DNA of 64,000 nt, from NCBI GenBank assembly GCA_022575985.1, contig JAKSXM010000014.1:4030001-4094000 (forward strand), read 5' to 3'. Below are positions 1 to 11,443 of the stretch, piece by piece. Under the pieces are notes generated by a model, which was not told the DNA's origin, searched no databases, and was given only the letters and a program-made list of their open reading frames with translations. Numbering within the stretch: position 1 is the first letter of the stretch; each line of letters begins with the position of its first letter. This DNA is from Anagrus nilaparvatae. Taxonomy: Eukaryota > Arthropoda > Insecta > Hymenoptera > Mymaridae. Both the position numbers and the translations under genes were made by a program.

Positions 1-467
1 TTCTCGATCTACCAAAATCTCCTGTATTGGTACCTTTCTATACATTAAAAAAAAAAAAATAATCAAATATTTACCGTCAAACACCTTTGCAAAACCAATA
101 CACACTGAAACTCATTGGCAGTAAATTCTATAAGAGTTTTATTTACGTTATATTTATTGTATAAAATAAATAAACAATCCTTAAATATTTTAAATTTCTT
201 TTGGTACTAAATAATAATAAATAAAATTTGAAACAAAAATGTCAATGTTTAATAAGAAATGTTTATATAATATAATATAAGGTATGAAAAGCAATTTCTC
301 TTTTTTTTTTAATTTGCTAAGAGCCATCCGTGAAGTAGGCAAATAAAATAAATTAGTTTACTCCACTGAGTTTATTTCAGTGAAGTAAACGATTCGTCTA
401 CTTCCGTAAAGGCTATCGGTGTAGTAGACAACAGCTATAATTTTCGTCTACTTCACTAAAAATGTTA
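1..467. other. AT-rich sequence without recognisable gene
   Basis: I see no coding potential here. Between about 320 and 465 several imperfect copies of a 'cgtctacttcactaa'-like string and its complement occur, probably the outer part of the foldback that follows. Confidence 0.5.
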
Positions 468-971
468 GTGAAATTAGGCATTTTCGGAAATTTTTATTTT
501 TTTGAAAAACGGCCAATAACATAAGAAAAATTCCAAAAAACAAAAAATTTTTTTTTGACTTGTTTTTTATGACTATTTAGCCTACTTTTGTGAGAAAGCA
601 AAATTTAGTACCTCCTTGCCCCCTAAAATGGACCATTGATTAAAATAATTCATTTTTAAAAAATTGTTTAAAAGCTGTATTTTTTTGTATTCAGTTAATT
701 ATAATTAACATAGTAATACAGATAGAAACTTATAAGCAACATCTTAACTATAAATTGTAAAAAAAATTTTAATTGCAATTATTTTAATACAAAAAAATCA
801 ATGGCCCATTTTAGGGGGCGAGGAGGTACCAAAATTTGTTTTCTCAGAAAAGTAAGCCAAATAGCCATAAAATACATGGCAAAAATTTTTTTTTGATTTT
901 TGTGATTTTTCTTATGTTATTGGCCGTTTTTCAAAAAATAAAAATTTCCGAAAATGCCTAATTTCATTTTG
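468..971. repeat. Foldback (inverted repeat), arms about 185 bp
   Basis: The left arm (about 468-650) starts with gtgaaattaggcattttcgg and the right arm (about 777-971) reads as its reverse complement, through the shared strings 'ggccaataacataag' and 'cctccttgccccctaaaatgg'. Arms differ by scattered substitutions; the loop of about 125 bp is AT-rich. It codes for nothing. It is most likely a non-autonomous foldback or MITE-like element. Confidence 0.85.
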
Positions 972-1812
972 GCTTTTAGAGTATAAAAAAATTATTATTT
1001 TCTTTTTAAATTTTCAGTGCATATTATTTTATACTTAAAATTTCATTTAAAACAACTTTTTTTAGTATAGTGCTTAAATATATTGAATTAAGCCAATTTT
1101 TAGTCGAACGTGCACTCTCGCACGCACTGTTTTTATGCATAAAAACATGTATATACCCAGACGCAACTTTGTAAAAAAAAGATGACATTTTCAACGCGTT
1201 TTTTTAATAATAAATATTAATTTTACGAAATCATAAGGACCATTTTTTTGTAAAGTTTTATGGCCGTCAAAAATGCTTTCTTGTTAAATTTTCCTATTTT
1301 GAATCGTTTACGAGATATTTGAAAAAAAAACGAATTTTTACTTTTTGCCGCAAATTTATGGCCATGCGGAGCAGCTATAGTGAGGAAATTATACGTGTTC
1401 CGTTTTTTCCCTTTTAAGTTTACAAAACGAAAGAAAAATTTTTGATTCCTATAATTTTCCCCGATTTATGTGATTTTATGGCTACCAATAAAACTGGCTA
1501 AAAATTCAAAATTATTTTCAATTAACAAATTTAGCAACATAGGTCTGTCTAAATAAAAATGAAACCAAAATTAAATTTTATTATGCAAATTTAAATACAA
1601 ATTATTTACAAATAAATTATAAGTTTAATATATTATTTTTATGAAAATTTGAATACGGTTTTTATTATTCGTCAAAGTGTATCGAGTCTTTCTTTTTTAG
1701 AAGAATAATTATATGTATAAAAAACACTTCCCGAGGCTTTTCCAGTTTCCTGTAATTTACTTTGCTGATTTCATCAACAAAAAATTTAATGTTTCAGTAC
1801 ATATAATTTTTT
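972..1812. other. Non-coding AT-rich stretch
   Basis: No open frame, RNA gene or clear repeat is visible. A short GC-rich palindromic patch lies near 1108-1130 ('gtgcactctcgcacgcac'). Confidence 0.4.
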
Positions 1813-1950
1813 CAGAACCTATAATTTTCCATTAATGTTCTACCTACGCTGCTCTGAATAGTTTGAATAAATTTGCATAATTATAAATGTGTAGTAAAAC
1901 ATAATTTTTTTAAGCAACAGAAACAAAAGTAAATGCGATACAGGGGGTGC
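1813..1950 (+). repeat. Dispersed repeat R1, copy 1
   Basis: This matches 6690-6830 in the same orientation. Both run from 'cagaacctataattttyc' through 'ctacgctgctctgaatag' and 'gcataattataaat' to a G-run. A third, shorter copy follows at 6851-6945. The family is unidentified and non-coding. Confidence 0.7.
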
Positions 1951-2033
1951 TTACAGGCACGCATTCTTGAAAAGCAAAATCAAAATCCTTGTATCTGAGG
2001 ACTTTTTATGACCAAAAGTTCAAAAATTTATAA

Positions 2034-3752
2034 CTAGATAATTGCTAACAATTATAGACTGTGCGAAGCGTAACAACCCACTAAATTTATTCCTAAATAC
2101 AGACGATTATTATTATTTGAAATATTATTAATTGGGTATATTAGGTGAAGTAAATAATCAAACTCATCTTGTTATAAACAATAAATATTTAATGTACAAA
2201 ATATTGTATGTGTAAATTTACAGTATTAGCATGTTTATTTACATAATAGTAATTAATTAAATGTATATTCAAAATAATAACTTTAATTAATTAATTTTTG
2301 ATTATATATGATTTGTTTTTGAAAAATGTTTTAATCAATATTTTATTCTTTAATTGCTTTATTAATTTTGTTTAATGATTGCATGAAAGCTTTAAAAGAT
2401 GAAGAAATTCGTATCGAGTCAAAACGATATTTATTGTAACCTTTTATTAGAATTACATCATTAATTGACTTAACTCGACTTAAGCCGACGTACGTGATAC
2501 CTAATTGTCTTTCTGTGTCCCCTATGTGTAAGAAAATTTTATCTAATGATTGGCCTTGAGATTTATGAATAGTTAGAGCATATGATAACATAATTGGAAA
2601 TTGTGTGCGACTGCATAGAATATTGTTATGTTTCCAAATTCTTTCTACAGGAATAATTGGGAAATAATTTGTATACAAAAATGGTCCCTTGTAATTGTCA
2701 AATTCAACCATTAATACTTGAGGTAATTGTGGTGGTGATTCATTATCAGCATATATTATTTCCCATATGTATCCTAAGCTCCCAATTGTTAATCCACCTG
2801 CTACCCATAAATTCGTACGTAACATTATTCTACAATTTTTTGACAAGTATAATATGCTTTGTAATCCAGTAGCTTTTTCGTCTGAGCAACGCATGGCAAT
2901 ATTTGGTGTGTTTGTGGAAATTATTCGTGCAACTGGGTGACCCGTATTTTTCAAAAATGTTTCATTATGTTTTTCAACTTGCGCACACGGTGGAAACAAA
3001 TGTATTGCGTTTTGGAAATTGTCTAATTCTTCTTTGAGGATAACTGTCTCTCTTCGATTATATAACAAGTTAATTATGTTGAGATAACTCTGCATTTGCT
3101 ATTTCATCAAGCAATTGTGAGTAAGGGGTATGATTACCTTTTTGTCTGTGTGCGTTTTGGAGACAATAATAGTTTTGGAATCGTTTAAAAATTATTCTTC
3201 CTTGTGTTTGTAATTTGTCTGTTAGTTTTTTATCACTAAATACTGCTGTGTCTCCAACCGGTGTCAATTGATTGTAATCTCCAAGTAAGTAAATTATGAT
3301 TCCACCAAAAGGTTCATCAATTTCATTAGCATGTATTTCTCGAAATCGTGATTCTATCTGAAATAAAGTTCTTAAACCGATTAAAGACATCTCATCTATT
3401 ATTAAAAATTTCAAATCTTTCAAAACCGTTTGAAATTTTTTTGTATTTTGATTTTCTAATTTAGAAAATAACTTGTAGTTTAAAGGTAATCGTAGCAAAT
3501 AATGTAATGTTAGTCCATCTATGTTAACTGCTGGCATACCTGCTGATGCCGCTATCTTCTCCGAAAATTGGTGTAATCCTCCTAACCATTTCTTTGATTA
3601 TTGTGCTTTTACCAGAACCAGCTAATTAAGTTGGTTTGTTTTCAATAGGCATATTCCAGTTATAACATAAATCTATCGCCTTTTTTCATAAATCTCTTTC
3701 TAAATTGTCATTATGGAATCCTGATAGAAACTCAAATGCATTTTTTATCTTC
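2034..3752 (-). mobile_element. Helitron remnant A (3' part, minus strand)
   Basis: The element's 3' end is intact: read on the minus strand it has a stem-loop (ataattg-ttag-caattat, 2038-2055) directly followed by CTAG (2034-2037) and then T, the classic Helitron terminus. Inside lies a broken Pif1-like helicase. Copy B at 54961-56912 is closely similar over this whole stretch and ends with the same hairpin and CTAG. Similarity breaks off near 3752, so the 5' part with the Rep domain is missing. Relative to copy B about 170 bp are deleted at 3628-3632. Confidence 0.88.
2343..3630 (-). pseudogene. Helitron Pif1-like helicase, broken
   Basis: These are C-terminal and central parts of the helicase of a Helitron Rep-helicase protein, which in intact elements unwinds DNA for rolling-circle transposition. 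Two frames are used: 3070-3537 and 2343-3095. Motifs in protein order are remains of Walker A (AGSGK, near 3610), Walker B 'LIIDEMSLIG', motif III 'LGDYNQLTPVGDTAVF', motif V 'YALTIHKSQGQSLD' and motif VI 'YVGLSRV'. About 10 nt are missing near 3550 relative to copy B and there is a frameshift between the two open frames near 3070-3095. The start and the whole Rep domain are absent, so it cannot be functional. The family call is secure from the motif order and the adjoining Helitron terminus. Confidence 0.92.
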
Positions 3753-3834
3753 TTATTGATTTTTATCTTTTCATCTCACCCTATATCATTGGGTTTCCCG
3801 TTTATTTTAATGCAATAGAAAGGATTCTCAGGAT

Positions 3835-4190
3835 GAAAATGATCATTCCAGGTAGAAGCGGATACTCTGGGGGTATAATTTTTCATTTTTTATAAATTCA
3901 TTATTTTTTCCCTTTTATAATCCCTTGTAATGTCAAAAATTTAGTTTTTTAAGTTTTTCGGTCCGCTATATTGGAAAATTGGAAAATTTTTAGGTTAAAA
4001 AACTGGACATTCTCCACCGCATATTCATTTTTCTTGCCCTAAAAAATCCCTTTGTAGAGTTAAAAGTTTATTTTTTCAAATTTTTTCGGGTCGCTACCTT
4101 GGAAAATCGGAAAATTTTATAGGTTAAAAAAATGAATATTTTCCACCGGATATTCGTTTTTTTTTTCGGATCGGTCTCAAATTTTTTCCA
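3835..4190. repeat. Dispersed 'CCGCCATCTTGG' repeat family, copy 1
   Basis: Two units about 146 bp apart share 'ttttcggtccgctatattggaaaattgg' type strings, here quoted only in part, and 'ggttaaaaaactgga'. The same units recur at 49060-49920 and 59060-60074. At 3835-3890 an inverted match to the 59742-59790 segment ('acctggaatgat' plus flank) forms the outer edge. Non-coding; it starts close to where Helitron similarity ends. Confidence 0.6.
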
Positions 4191-4812
4191 TGTTTTTATA
4201 ACATAAAGATAGGAAAATCCTGAAATTTTTAGCCTTCTAGGTCTTAAATAGCCCGAGTTATGGCCATCAAACTCATTAGGCGGCTCTGGACGAGCGTTAG
4301 TGCTTTTCGGGAAAATGGTTAAAAATCATAAATATAAGCTTGAAAAGAAATTCTGAAAGAGTATATATGTTGGGAAACCTTCAATAAATCCGTTTCTGCC
4401 ATTAGTTTTTCGGAAAAACCCCGGGAAATTCCAGAAAATGGGAAAATGCGTTTTAAGAAAAATCGGAATATCTCATTTTCCGCCATTTTTTTTTTTAGAA
4501 TTTTTTTTTCAAAATTTTTTTCAACCGAAATCCCATCGATCTGTATGAAAAAAAATTTTGATTTCGGCCATTAAGGTCGATTTTAGCCTGTTTTAGAATA
4601 ATTTCACATTTTCAATACTTCTTTATTTAATTTTCCGTAAGGGGTTAAAATAATTGACTTTTTTGCTTTCAGAATCGAATAGCCAGGGAAAAAGTAGTGC
4701 TAATTAAAAAAAAAAATTACTATTTTTGGTGAAAATTAACCAAGTTCTGGACAAGTAAAGATACTCTCAAAAACTACCAATTTTTTACTAATTCCAATTT
4801 TAGGCTTTAAAA

Positions 4813-5161
4813 CGACATTATAACTTGAAAAATGCATAACTCGCTTAAATTTTATCGTAAAAAGAAAAGTTTTGGATTATTATCGAGTGTTTTTTCCTTG
4901 GCTATTCTTTTATGCAAGAAAAAAATTAGTTTAGTCGTTACAAAGTTTTTTTTTTGTAAAAAACTAATGTAACATGTTAAAAACTGTATTTGATTATTAT
5001 CATTTTTTAACAAAAAAAATAAATTTCTGTCAATAAAATTAATTTATTTATTGGATAAACGAATAGCCAAGGAAAAAATATTCGATAATAATCCAAAACA
5101 TTTCTTTTTACGATAAAATTTAAGCGAGTTATGCATTTTTCAAGTTATAATGTCGTTTTAA
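4813..5161. repeat. Inverted repeat, arms about 105 bp
   Basis: The left arm 4813-4915 (aaacgacattataacttg ... ccttggctattc) is the reverse complement of 5056-5161, with a few mismatches. Both arms end next to 'gaatagccaaggaaaaa', a variant of a string also found at 4673-4693, 57212-57240 and 63945-63963. Non-coding foldback. Confidence 0.85.
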
Positions 5162-5295
5162 TTTTTACGTATTCATTAAATTTTTATTCAAAACGGAGGT
5201 ATCTTTAAAATTTTATAAAATATTTTTGAAGCTGGTAAAAAAAATTTTTTTCATTTTTTTATTTTTTATGGTATTTTTAATAATTTATTTGTGTG

Positions 5296-6103
5296 CACTG
5301 AACCACACTTCGTTAAGAAATCCGAAGTGAAAATAAGCGCAATAGAAATTTCTATGTTAAAAAATATTTCAATCGGATTTTTCGAACGAAAAAAGTAAAA
5401 AGTATGATAAAGCGAGTGAAAAAAAAGTAGCATCGAATTTTTCTATTTTTTTTTTACTTTCTATTCTTGATTGCGCATGGGTCAGTTTGCGCCGATTCGA
5501 CTATAGCACGCTGGTCCTAGTCATTCATACTTTACAACACCGAAAAAAAAAGGTCACTTCTGATTCTCCCCACCCGACATATTAATTGTGGCGCTGTACT
5601 CGAGGTTGTAGCTACTCCGATCGGGCGAAGCAGCCATCCCAAAATATGTCTCTTTACTAAGCCGGCGCTTCAGAAACCCCAGATAGAGAAAACCGCAGTC
5701 CCAGCCAAGATTTCACACGTTTTGTTTTACAATACAACTACAATCTCGTAATTTGATAAAGCAGAAGTGACGTCGGCATTGCAGATTACTCCTTTTTTTT
5801 TCGGTGAATGTATATAATTACAAAGATAATTAGTATGCATGGAAGTTGTCAATGTGATTGCCTCCGTGGTCGAAGTAATAATAAACTATATAGTTGCGCA
5901 CAATGGCTTACGCGCAATCCAAAACCGAGAGCAAAGAGAAAGGAAAAAATTGAATAAGAAATCCTGATGTAAAAAAAAAAATACTCGAAAAAACCGATGC
6001 TTTTTTTTTTCACTCGCTTTATCATACTTTTTACCTTTTTCGTTCGAAAAATCCGATTGAAATTTTTTTCACTTCGGATTTCTAAACGAAGTGTGGTTCA
6101 GTG
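5296..6103. mobile_element. TIR element, about 808 bp, starting CACTGAACC
   Basis: The terminal inverted repeats run from CACTGAACCACACTTCG inward for well over 100 bp (5296-5420 and 5990-6103), with small gaps. The interior (about 5480-5900) is less AT-rich than its surroundings and carries no frame. A nested inverted pair, 'accgaaaaaaaaagg' at 5538-5554 and its complement at 5791-5806, may mark a second insertion. Both outer flanks show TG next to the termini, too short to prove a target duplication. The CACTG terminus occurs in the CACTA/Mirage/Chapaev group, but this is only suggestive. Confidence 0.75.
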
Positions 6104-6194
6104 TGCCTGTGCGTCTATGTGTTTCATCATGAGGCTCGAACAAATGAATGAAATTACATAAAACCGGTGTTAAAATAAAGTTAAAATAAAAAAA

Positions 6195-6624
6195 TGTTTA
6201 CTATTTTTGGGAAAAATTAAATTTTTTGAAAATTTTGTTAAAAAGTGAAATATCTGAAAAATATGATAAAATTTTAATGTCGTAATTGGTATTACTTGAT
6301 TCGTTCCTGTAAAAAGCACCCATATACAACTCTGAATACTATATCTTAAAACTATATATATTTGAAAATTTATTTGTTTGTCTGTCTGTCTGTCTGTACC
6401 CTCGTCAATCAAGAACTGCCGAACCAATTGGCATGACACCGGTGTCAAAATGAAGAAAAAAAGTCTGCGGGAGACATAGATTTGCGACTCAGCTTTCTTA
6501 CTTTTGGAGATATTCAATTTTTACTATTTTTGGGATAAATAAAATTTTTTGAAAATTTGCTTAAAAAGTGAAATTTCTAAAAAATATGATCAAATTTTAC
6601 TGTCGAAAATGGTATTACTTGATT
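6195..6624 (+). repeat. Direct repeat, two copies of about 110 bp
   Basis: The segment 6195-6303 ('tttactatttttggg' ... 'ggtattacttgatt') is repeated with moderate divergence at 6515-6624. The intervening part holds a (GTCT)n run at 6378-6397 and some less AT-rich sequence. No coding content is seen. Confidence 0.7.
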
Positions 6625-6689
6625 TGCCACTAATTTATACGTACTCAGTTAAATTTTTTTATTTTCTCTATTATAACTAGAGAATCAAT

Positions 6690-6945
6690 CAGAACCTATA
6701 ATTTTTCATATACGTTACACCTACGCTGCTCTGAATAGTTTGAATTTGTTTGCATAATTATAAATTTGTAGTGAAACATGATTTTTATATGCAACAGAAA
6801 AATATTCAAGTAAATGTGAACAGGAGGGACTGAGCCTCAACTGAAAAATCTGAATGTGTTTGCATAATTATAAATTTGCAATGAAAAATGATTTTTTGAT
6901 GCAACACAAACAGAAATAAATGTGACACAGGGGGGGGGGCGCAGT
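6690..6945 (+). repeat. Dispersed repeat R1, copies 2 and 3 in tandem
   Basis: Copy 2 (6690-6830) matches 1813-1950. Copy 3 (6851-6945) repeats its second half from 'gtttgcataattataaat' to a G-run (gggggggggg near 6930). Each copy ends in a G-run followed by different sequence. Confidence 0.7.
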
Positions 6946-7757
6946 CCCCCTTCCAACTTTTGCTAGTTTTCTATATTTAAAAAAATAATGTTTTAGGAGA
7001 AAGAAATATTTCTTAGAAACAATAAACAGTCGCTTAGCGACAACATCATGAGTTTTCAGTTATTTCAGGTTGAACTGAAATCAAGAAATTGAAAAAACTT
7101 TAGAGCAGCTGGGTCTCAAAATTAAACATCAGGAGTGTAAAATAGGAGTGGTTTCACAAATCCTAGGTAAAAAGTGACACAAAAAAAAAAATAATTTTTT
7201 ATTTCTCAGCTGGTCGTTCTATTATGTACGTGCCAACATATAGAAACTGTTTATTTAAAATATGAAAACTCGGAACTAAAAGTAAAACTAAATTTTTTTT
7301 TTTTTAATGTGTATTTTTATAAACGTTATAGGTATAATAATGTAATAATTAATGTTATGAAGTAAGAACTATTATGCTTTCAACAATTTAAAAATAAGAT
7401 AACCTAAGATATGTATACACCTATATACAATTTACACATGTATAAGTTACACAGAAATAAATAAATATATATGTATATTGTAATTGACTAGTCATGCATC
7501 CCCTTTTATTGTTATTTTTAAATTATTTATTTTATGTTGCAAAAGATATATAGCAAAAGACTGTAAAAAGCACACATAAATATTTTTATATTTTTATAAA
7601 ACAAACATGAAACAAAAATGAAATCTTTGAGATCAGTTAAAAATTTTTTAAAAAATATCTTAATTGAAATTTTAAAAATATAAAGCTTTATATACAAATA
7701 GTTTGTATTTTCTTTTCTTAAATGTTTGTTAACAGTATGCTTCAGGAGTAAGGAATG

Positions 7758-7945
7758 CACTGTTAAATTTACCCTATGGTAAATATACGAAATTATCGTA
7801 AAATTACGAATTTGTCATATTTTTATTAAAAAAATTGCATATTTACTAAAAAAACCGTAAATTTACAAAAAAAGTTGTAAATTTAAGAATTTTTCGTTAA
7901 ATTACGAAATTTTTGTATAATTACCATAAGGTATTTTTAACAGTG
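7758..7945. mobile_element. MITE, 188 bp, TIR CACTGTTAAA
   Basis: The ends are inverted over about 25 bp: CACTGTTAAATTTACCCTAT on the left against a right end that reads CACTGTTAAAAATACCTTAT on the other strand. The inside is built of short inverted blocks of 'cgtaaaattacgaa' type. There is no coding capacity. No target duplication beyond a possible TG is visible. Confidence 0.8.
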
Positions 7946-9192
7946 TGATCTCAGATCAAAAATTAAAATTAAAAAGGTATTTTATTTTTACTATACAGAA
8001 TTATCTTGTTTATTAGCTATTTTTCAAAATTTTCTGCTGCAATTATCTGCTTCAATTCATAATCAATCAATTATTACTAAAAAATAAACTTTTGAATTAA
8101 AATTTTATATTTGCAAATGTTTTTAGTTACTAATAAGATTATATATATTTTGCTACTATAAGAATGTATATATTGGATAAAACAATCAGAATGAATCAGA
8201 ACAATGCTTTCATTATAATACACATCCATAGCAACTAATTTCCCGTTTTTCAAATAAAAATAAAAAAAATGACTTCAAGTGACCAAAAAAATTTGACATT
8301 AAAGTTAAATTATAATATAAAAATTTATTTTTCATTTGTCAATATATTTTAACAAGATAAATATTTTTTTTTTTAGATTAAATTTTAGTTAGATTCTTTT
8401 TATAAATAAAATGATTTTTTATAAAATTTTTTCAAAAAATTATTTCTTAGTCATTTATATATTAATATTTTTTGCAACACTGCGTATTATGGATACATGT
8501 TAGGAGAAACCGGCATAGCAACAGAGAGGACTCTCATAATTCGACGCGCGCGTAGTTTATATTGATCGGTGTGCAGCAAGGCCGGCGACCTGCAAGCTGC
8601 ATTAATCGGAGAAAAGAGACTGCTTGAGAAAAATCATGAGCTACATGCCAGAAACTGTTTGTTTAACTTGCATATTTATTTTATCTATTATTAACTCAAA
8701 TTTTTTTAATATTTAAAACATTATATGCAAGTACCTTTTAAAAAACATTTTTTCTTCTGTTAGTAATTCGTAATTTTAAGTAGAAAATAAAAATAAGTCT
8801 AAAAGTTATTTTATAAAATTTTAAAGACTCTTACTTTAAAAATGAAGTTTTTTACAATTACCAAAATAATCAGACTGTTAACATTTTATTTTATATTTAA
8901 GTATTTCGTAAAAATATGCAGGCTTTTATAAACGAAATTTTTGGTTTAATAAGAAACAATTTAATTTTGATATTAATTATTTGGTAATTGATAATTTTCC
9001 TGTGCAATTATATACAGAAGAAAAAAGCATATACATTTTTTATAAAAGTAAAGTAAATTCAATTTTTAAGAGAAAAGTCATCACATAAAATGGCAAATGA
9101 AAGTAAAAAATCCGAAGTAAATTGAATTAAATGAAAATAAACTTAAGTATAGAAGAGTATGTAATTTTTAGTTTTAAGTACGGAAAGGGGAA
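7946..9192. other. Non-coding AT-rich stretch with one GC-richer island
   Basis: No coding frame or repeat partner was recognised. At 8480-8640 an island with 'cgacgcgcgcg' and 'gccggcgacctgcaagctgc' stands out from the AT-rich background; its origin is unknown. Confidence 0.4.
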
Positions 9193-9204
9193 AAAATAAA
9201 TGAA

Positions 9205-9275
9205 CTAAAAAACGCTGCCAAATTATTGGCACTACAGTTTCTTAAGTAATGACAAACGTTAATATGAGTTGAAAA
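9205..9275 (+). repeat. Short dispersed repeat R2, copy 1
   Basis: 'aaacgctgccaaattat' with about 50 bp following ('ggcactac ... atgacaaa ... atatgagttga') recurs in the same orientation at 29647-29715. Function is unknown. Confidence 0.6.
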
Positions 9276-9339
9276 TTTTTACCATTTTATTATAGGTATC
9301 TGAGAAATAAAGTTAAACCAAATGTTTTAAAACTAAAAC

Positions 9340-9787
9340 TCCTGTGCAAAAATTAGGTATTACGTCAACAACAACAAAAGAATGAAATTTTTTTGTTTCT
9401 TTACAAAAGAGGAATTGAGCTAAACTGAATTTCTTAAAACTAGAACTTCCGTGGTAGATATGTCCAGAAAAAAATTTTGGTACTAGTTTTAAATATTTAA
9501 TGCAAAAAATTTTGAGGAAAAAATTTTCAAAATATTAGCTATCAGATCCATAAAATCAACTAAAAACTACAAATAAAAAAAACTACCAGTGTTTTTTTGT
9601 ATTTATTGATGGCAAAAGTTGTAAGAAAAAAATTTTCAAAATATTAGATATCAGATCCCAAAAATAGAGTAATAACGATATTTTTAAAACTTGTACTTTC
9701 ATTGAAAATAATTAAGTACAAAGTTCGAAAAGAAAAAAAATGTTATTTTTTGTATATTTTGATGGCAAAAATTTTAAGAGAAAAATT
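9340..9787. repeat. Decayed tandem units of about 120-150 bp
   Basis: Three degenerate units share 'aaaattttcaaaatattag' and 'atcagatcc' (near 9525, 9635 and 9775). Similar sequence in the opposite orientation seems to occur at 12690-13020. Non-coding. Confidence 0.45.
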
Positions 9788-10340
9788 TTCAGATAATTAA
9801 TAATCAGATTCGATGCACAGTGTGGCAAAATGGCCAAAAATCGCTCTTGGACTAAGTTTTTGAGCTATCGACTTGAAACCTGTTTTGAACGGCTTTAAAA
9901 TAATGCCAGCTTTCGTGCATCACTGCGGATTTTTCAAATTTTTTATTTTTAATTAGCCTATTTTCACTACTTCAACCTATTCCTTTATCGAAAATTTCAC
10001 TTCCTACATTTTTTGCTGTCTAAAATAAACGGGAAATTTTTTTGTGTTAATCCTGCATTATATTTATAAAATTTAAAAAACATTTTGAAATCAAAAAATA
10101 ATAAATCATAATTTTTGCATATTTTGGAATCTTGCAAAAAATGCAATTTTAGTAAATAGGCTAATTAAAAATTAATAAATATGAAAAATCCGCAGCGAGA
10201 CACGAAAGCAGGCTTATTTTAAAGTCGTTCAAAACAGGTTTCATGTCGATAGCTCAAAAACTCAGTCCAAGATCAATTTTTGTCCATTTTGCCACACTGT
10301 GCATCGAATCTAATTATTAATTATCTGAAAATTTTTCTAA
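9788..10340. repeat. Foldback, arms about 185 bp
   Basis: The left arm begins 'ttttcagataattaataatc' and contains 'gatgcacagtgtggcaaaatgg'-type sequence. The right arm (about 10150-10340) is its reverse complement with modest divergence. The loop of about 180 bp has no coding content. Confidence 0.85.
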
Positions 10341-10367
10341 TTAAAAATTTTCTAAATTAAAAAAAAA

Positions 10368-10475
10368 AAATTTATAACCGGTTTGTTTAACTACACAACC
10401 AAAGAGCATGGAACATGTTCACTCATAACAGTAATAAATCCAAAAACCGAAATTACAATAAATCATTCGTTCATC
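10368..10475 (-). repeat. Dispersed repeat R3, fragment in reverse orientation
   Basis: The string 'ttataaccggtttg' followed by 'catggaacatgtt' matches the reverse complement of the right end of the R3 copy at 49217-49600 (including 'aaaccgaaatt'). It is a truncated copy on the opposite strand to the other four. Confidence 0.7.
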
Positions 10476-10696
10476 AAAAAAGTGAAAAAATAGGATGCAT
10501 TTTTGGAGCTTATTTAGCCTCCTTAAATTTTAATATATTTTTCATTTATTGAACCATAAGATTCAATCATAATAACCTTTTTCAACATAGCCTACTTTAT
10601 TTTCTGAAGAAATACACATATCTTTTTCAAAAGTTCGCATTACTGATTTTCAACAATTTGAGATTAAGAGTATTCCATTTCCTCTTAGAGGAAATT

Positions 10697-11116
10697 TTGT
10701 TAACATGGAACATGTTTATAGGAAGGGGGTACTTCAGAACTTGAAAATTAAGGGGGGGGGGGGTCAAATAAGACTTGGAATAATTAGGGAAGTATATATA
10801 AATAAATAAAATACTTTTAAAAGACTGAAAAATCTGGGCTTAAGGACTTAGGATAATACAGGTTTATGGACTTAGAATAATATCGATTTAGGGACTTGGA
10901 ATAATTTAGGTTCAGGGACATATAATAATTCAGGTTTAGGGAATCAAAATAGTTTGGGTTTAGAATCTTAACAAATAGTAAGGTGATAATTACAAATTAC
11001 AACAATAGAAAATTGTATTGTAATGTTGAGTAACATTTGTATTATATCTAGTCCTCATTTGGAAGTAAACATGTTCCATGCATTTAGGTTGTGTTTACAC
11101 AAACCGGTTATAAGTT
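10697..11116 (+). repeat. Dispersed repeat R3, copy 1
   Basis: This copy starts with the palindromic 'aacatggaacatgtt', continues with a long G-run (ggggggggggggtcaaat) and several 'gacttaggataat'-like blocks, and ends 'cacaaaccggttataag'. Copies in the same orientation lie at 22728-23215, 32431-32735 and 49217-49600. It has no coding frame. The family is not one I recognise. Confidence 0.75.
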
Positions 11117-11328
11117 TTTTTTCAATAATCTCGAGCGCACAACTATTATTTTTTTGGAAAGTTAATAATTTTTCGCAAATATCAGAAAATAACGTTAAAC
11201 TTTTAACTTTCGCGCATTCTGCAAAAATGCTTGTCAGAACACCTTTTCACTTTATTTTCTAATATTTGCGAAAAATTATTTATTTTCCAAAAAATAATAG
11301 TTGCGCGCTCAAGATTATTGAAAAACAA
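11113..11328. repeat. Inverted repeat, arms about 72 bp
   Basis: 'caataatctcgagcgcacaa' onward (11121-11185) pairs with 11255-11325, which ends 'ttgcgcgctcaagattattg'. The open frames seen over it come from the repeat and are not taken as genes. Confidence 0.75.
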
Positions 11329-11443
11329 AACTTCATGTAGGAGGAAATTTTGTTCCAAATTTTTTCCTCTGAGAAAACTTGGAAAGCAAAACAGGGGTTT
11401 TTCCGAGGTTTTTCTTATTAAAACTTCACGGCGGGCTTTAAAC

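Noticed and set aside
6170..6517. 115-codon frame on the minus strand
   Set aside because: Rich in F, K, I and N from AT-rich repeats and a (GTCT)n run; no recognisable domain.
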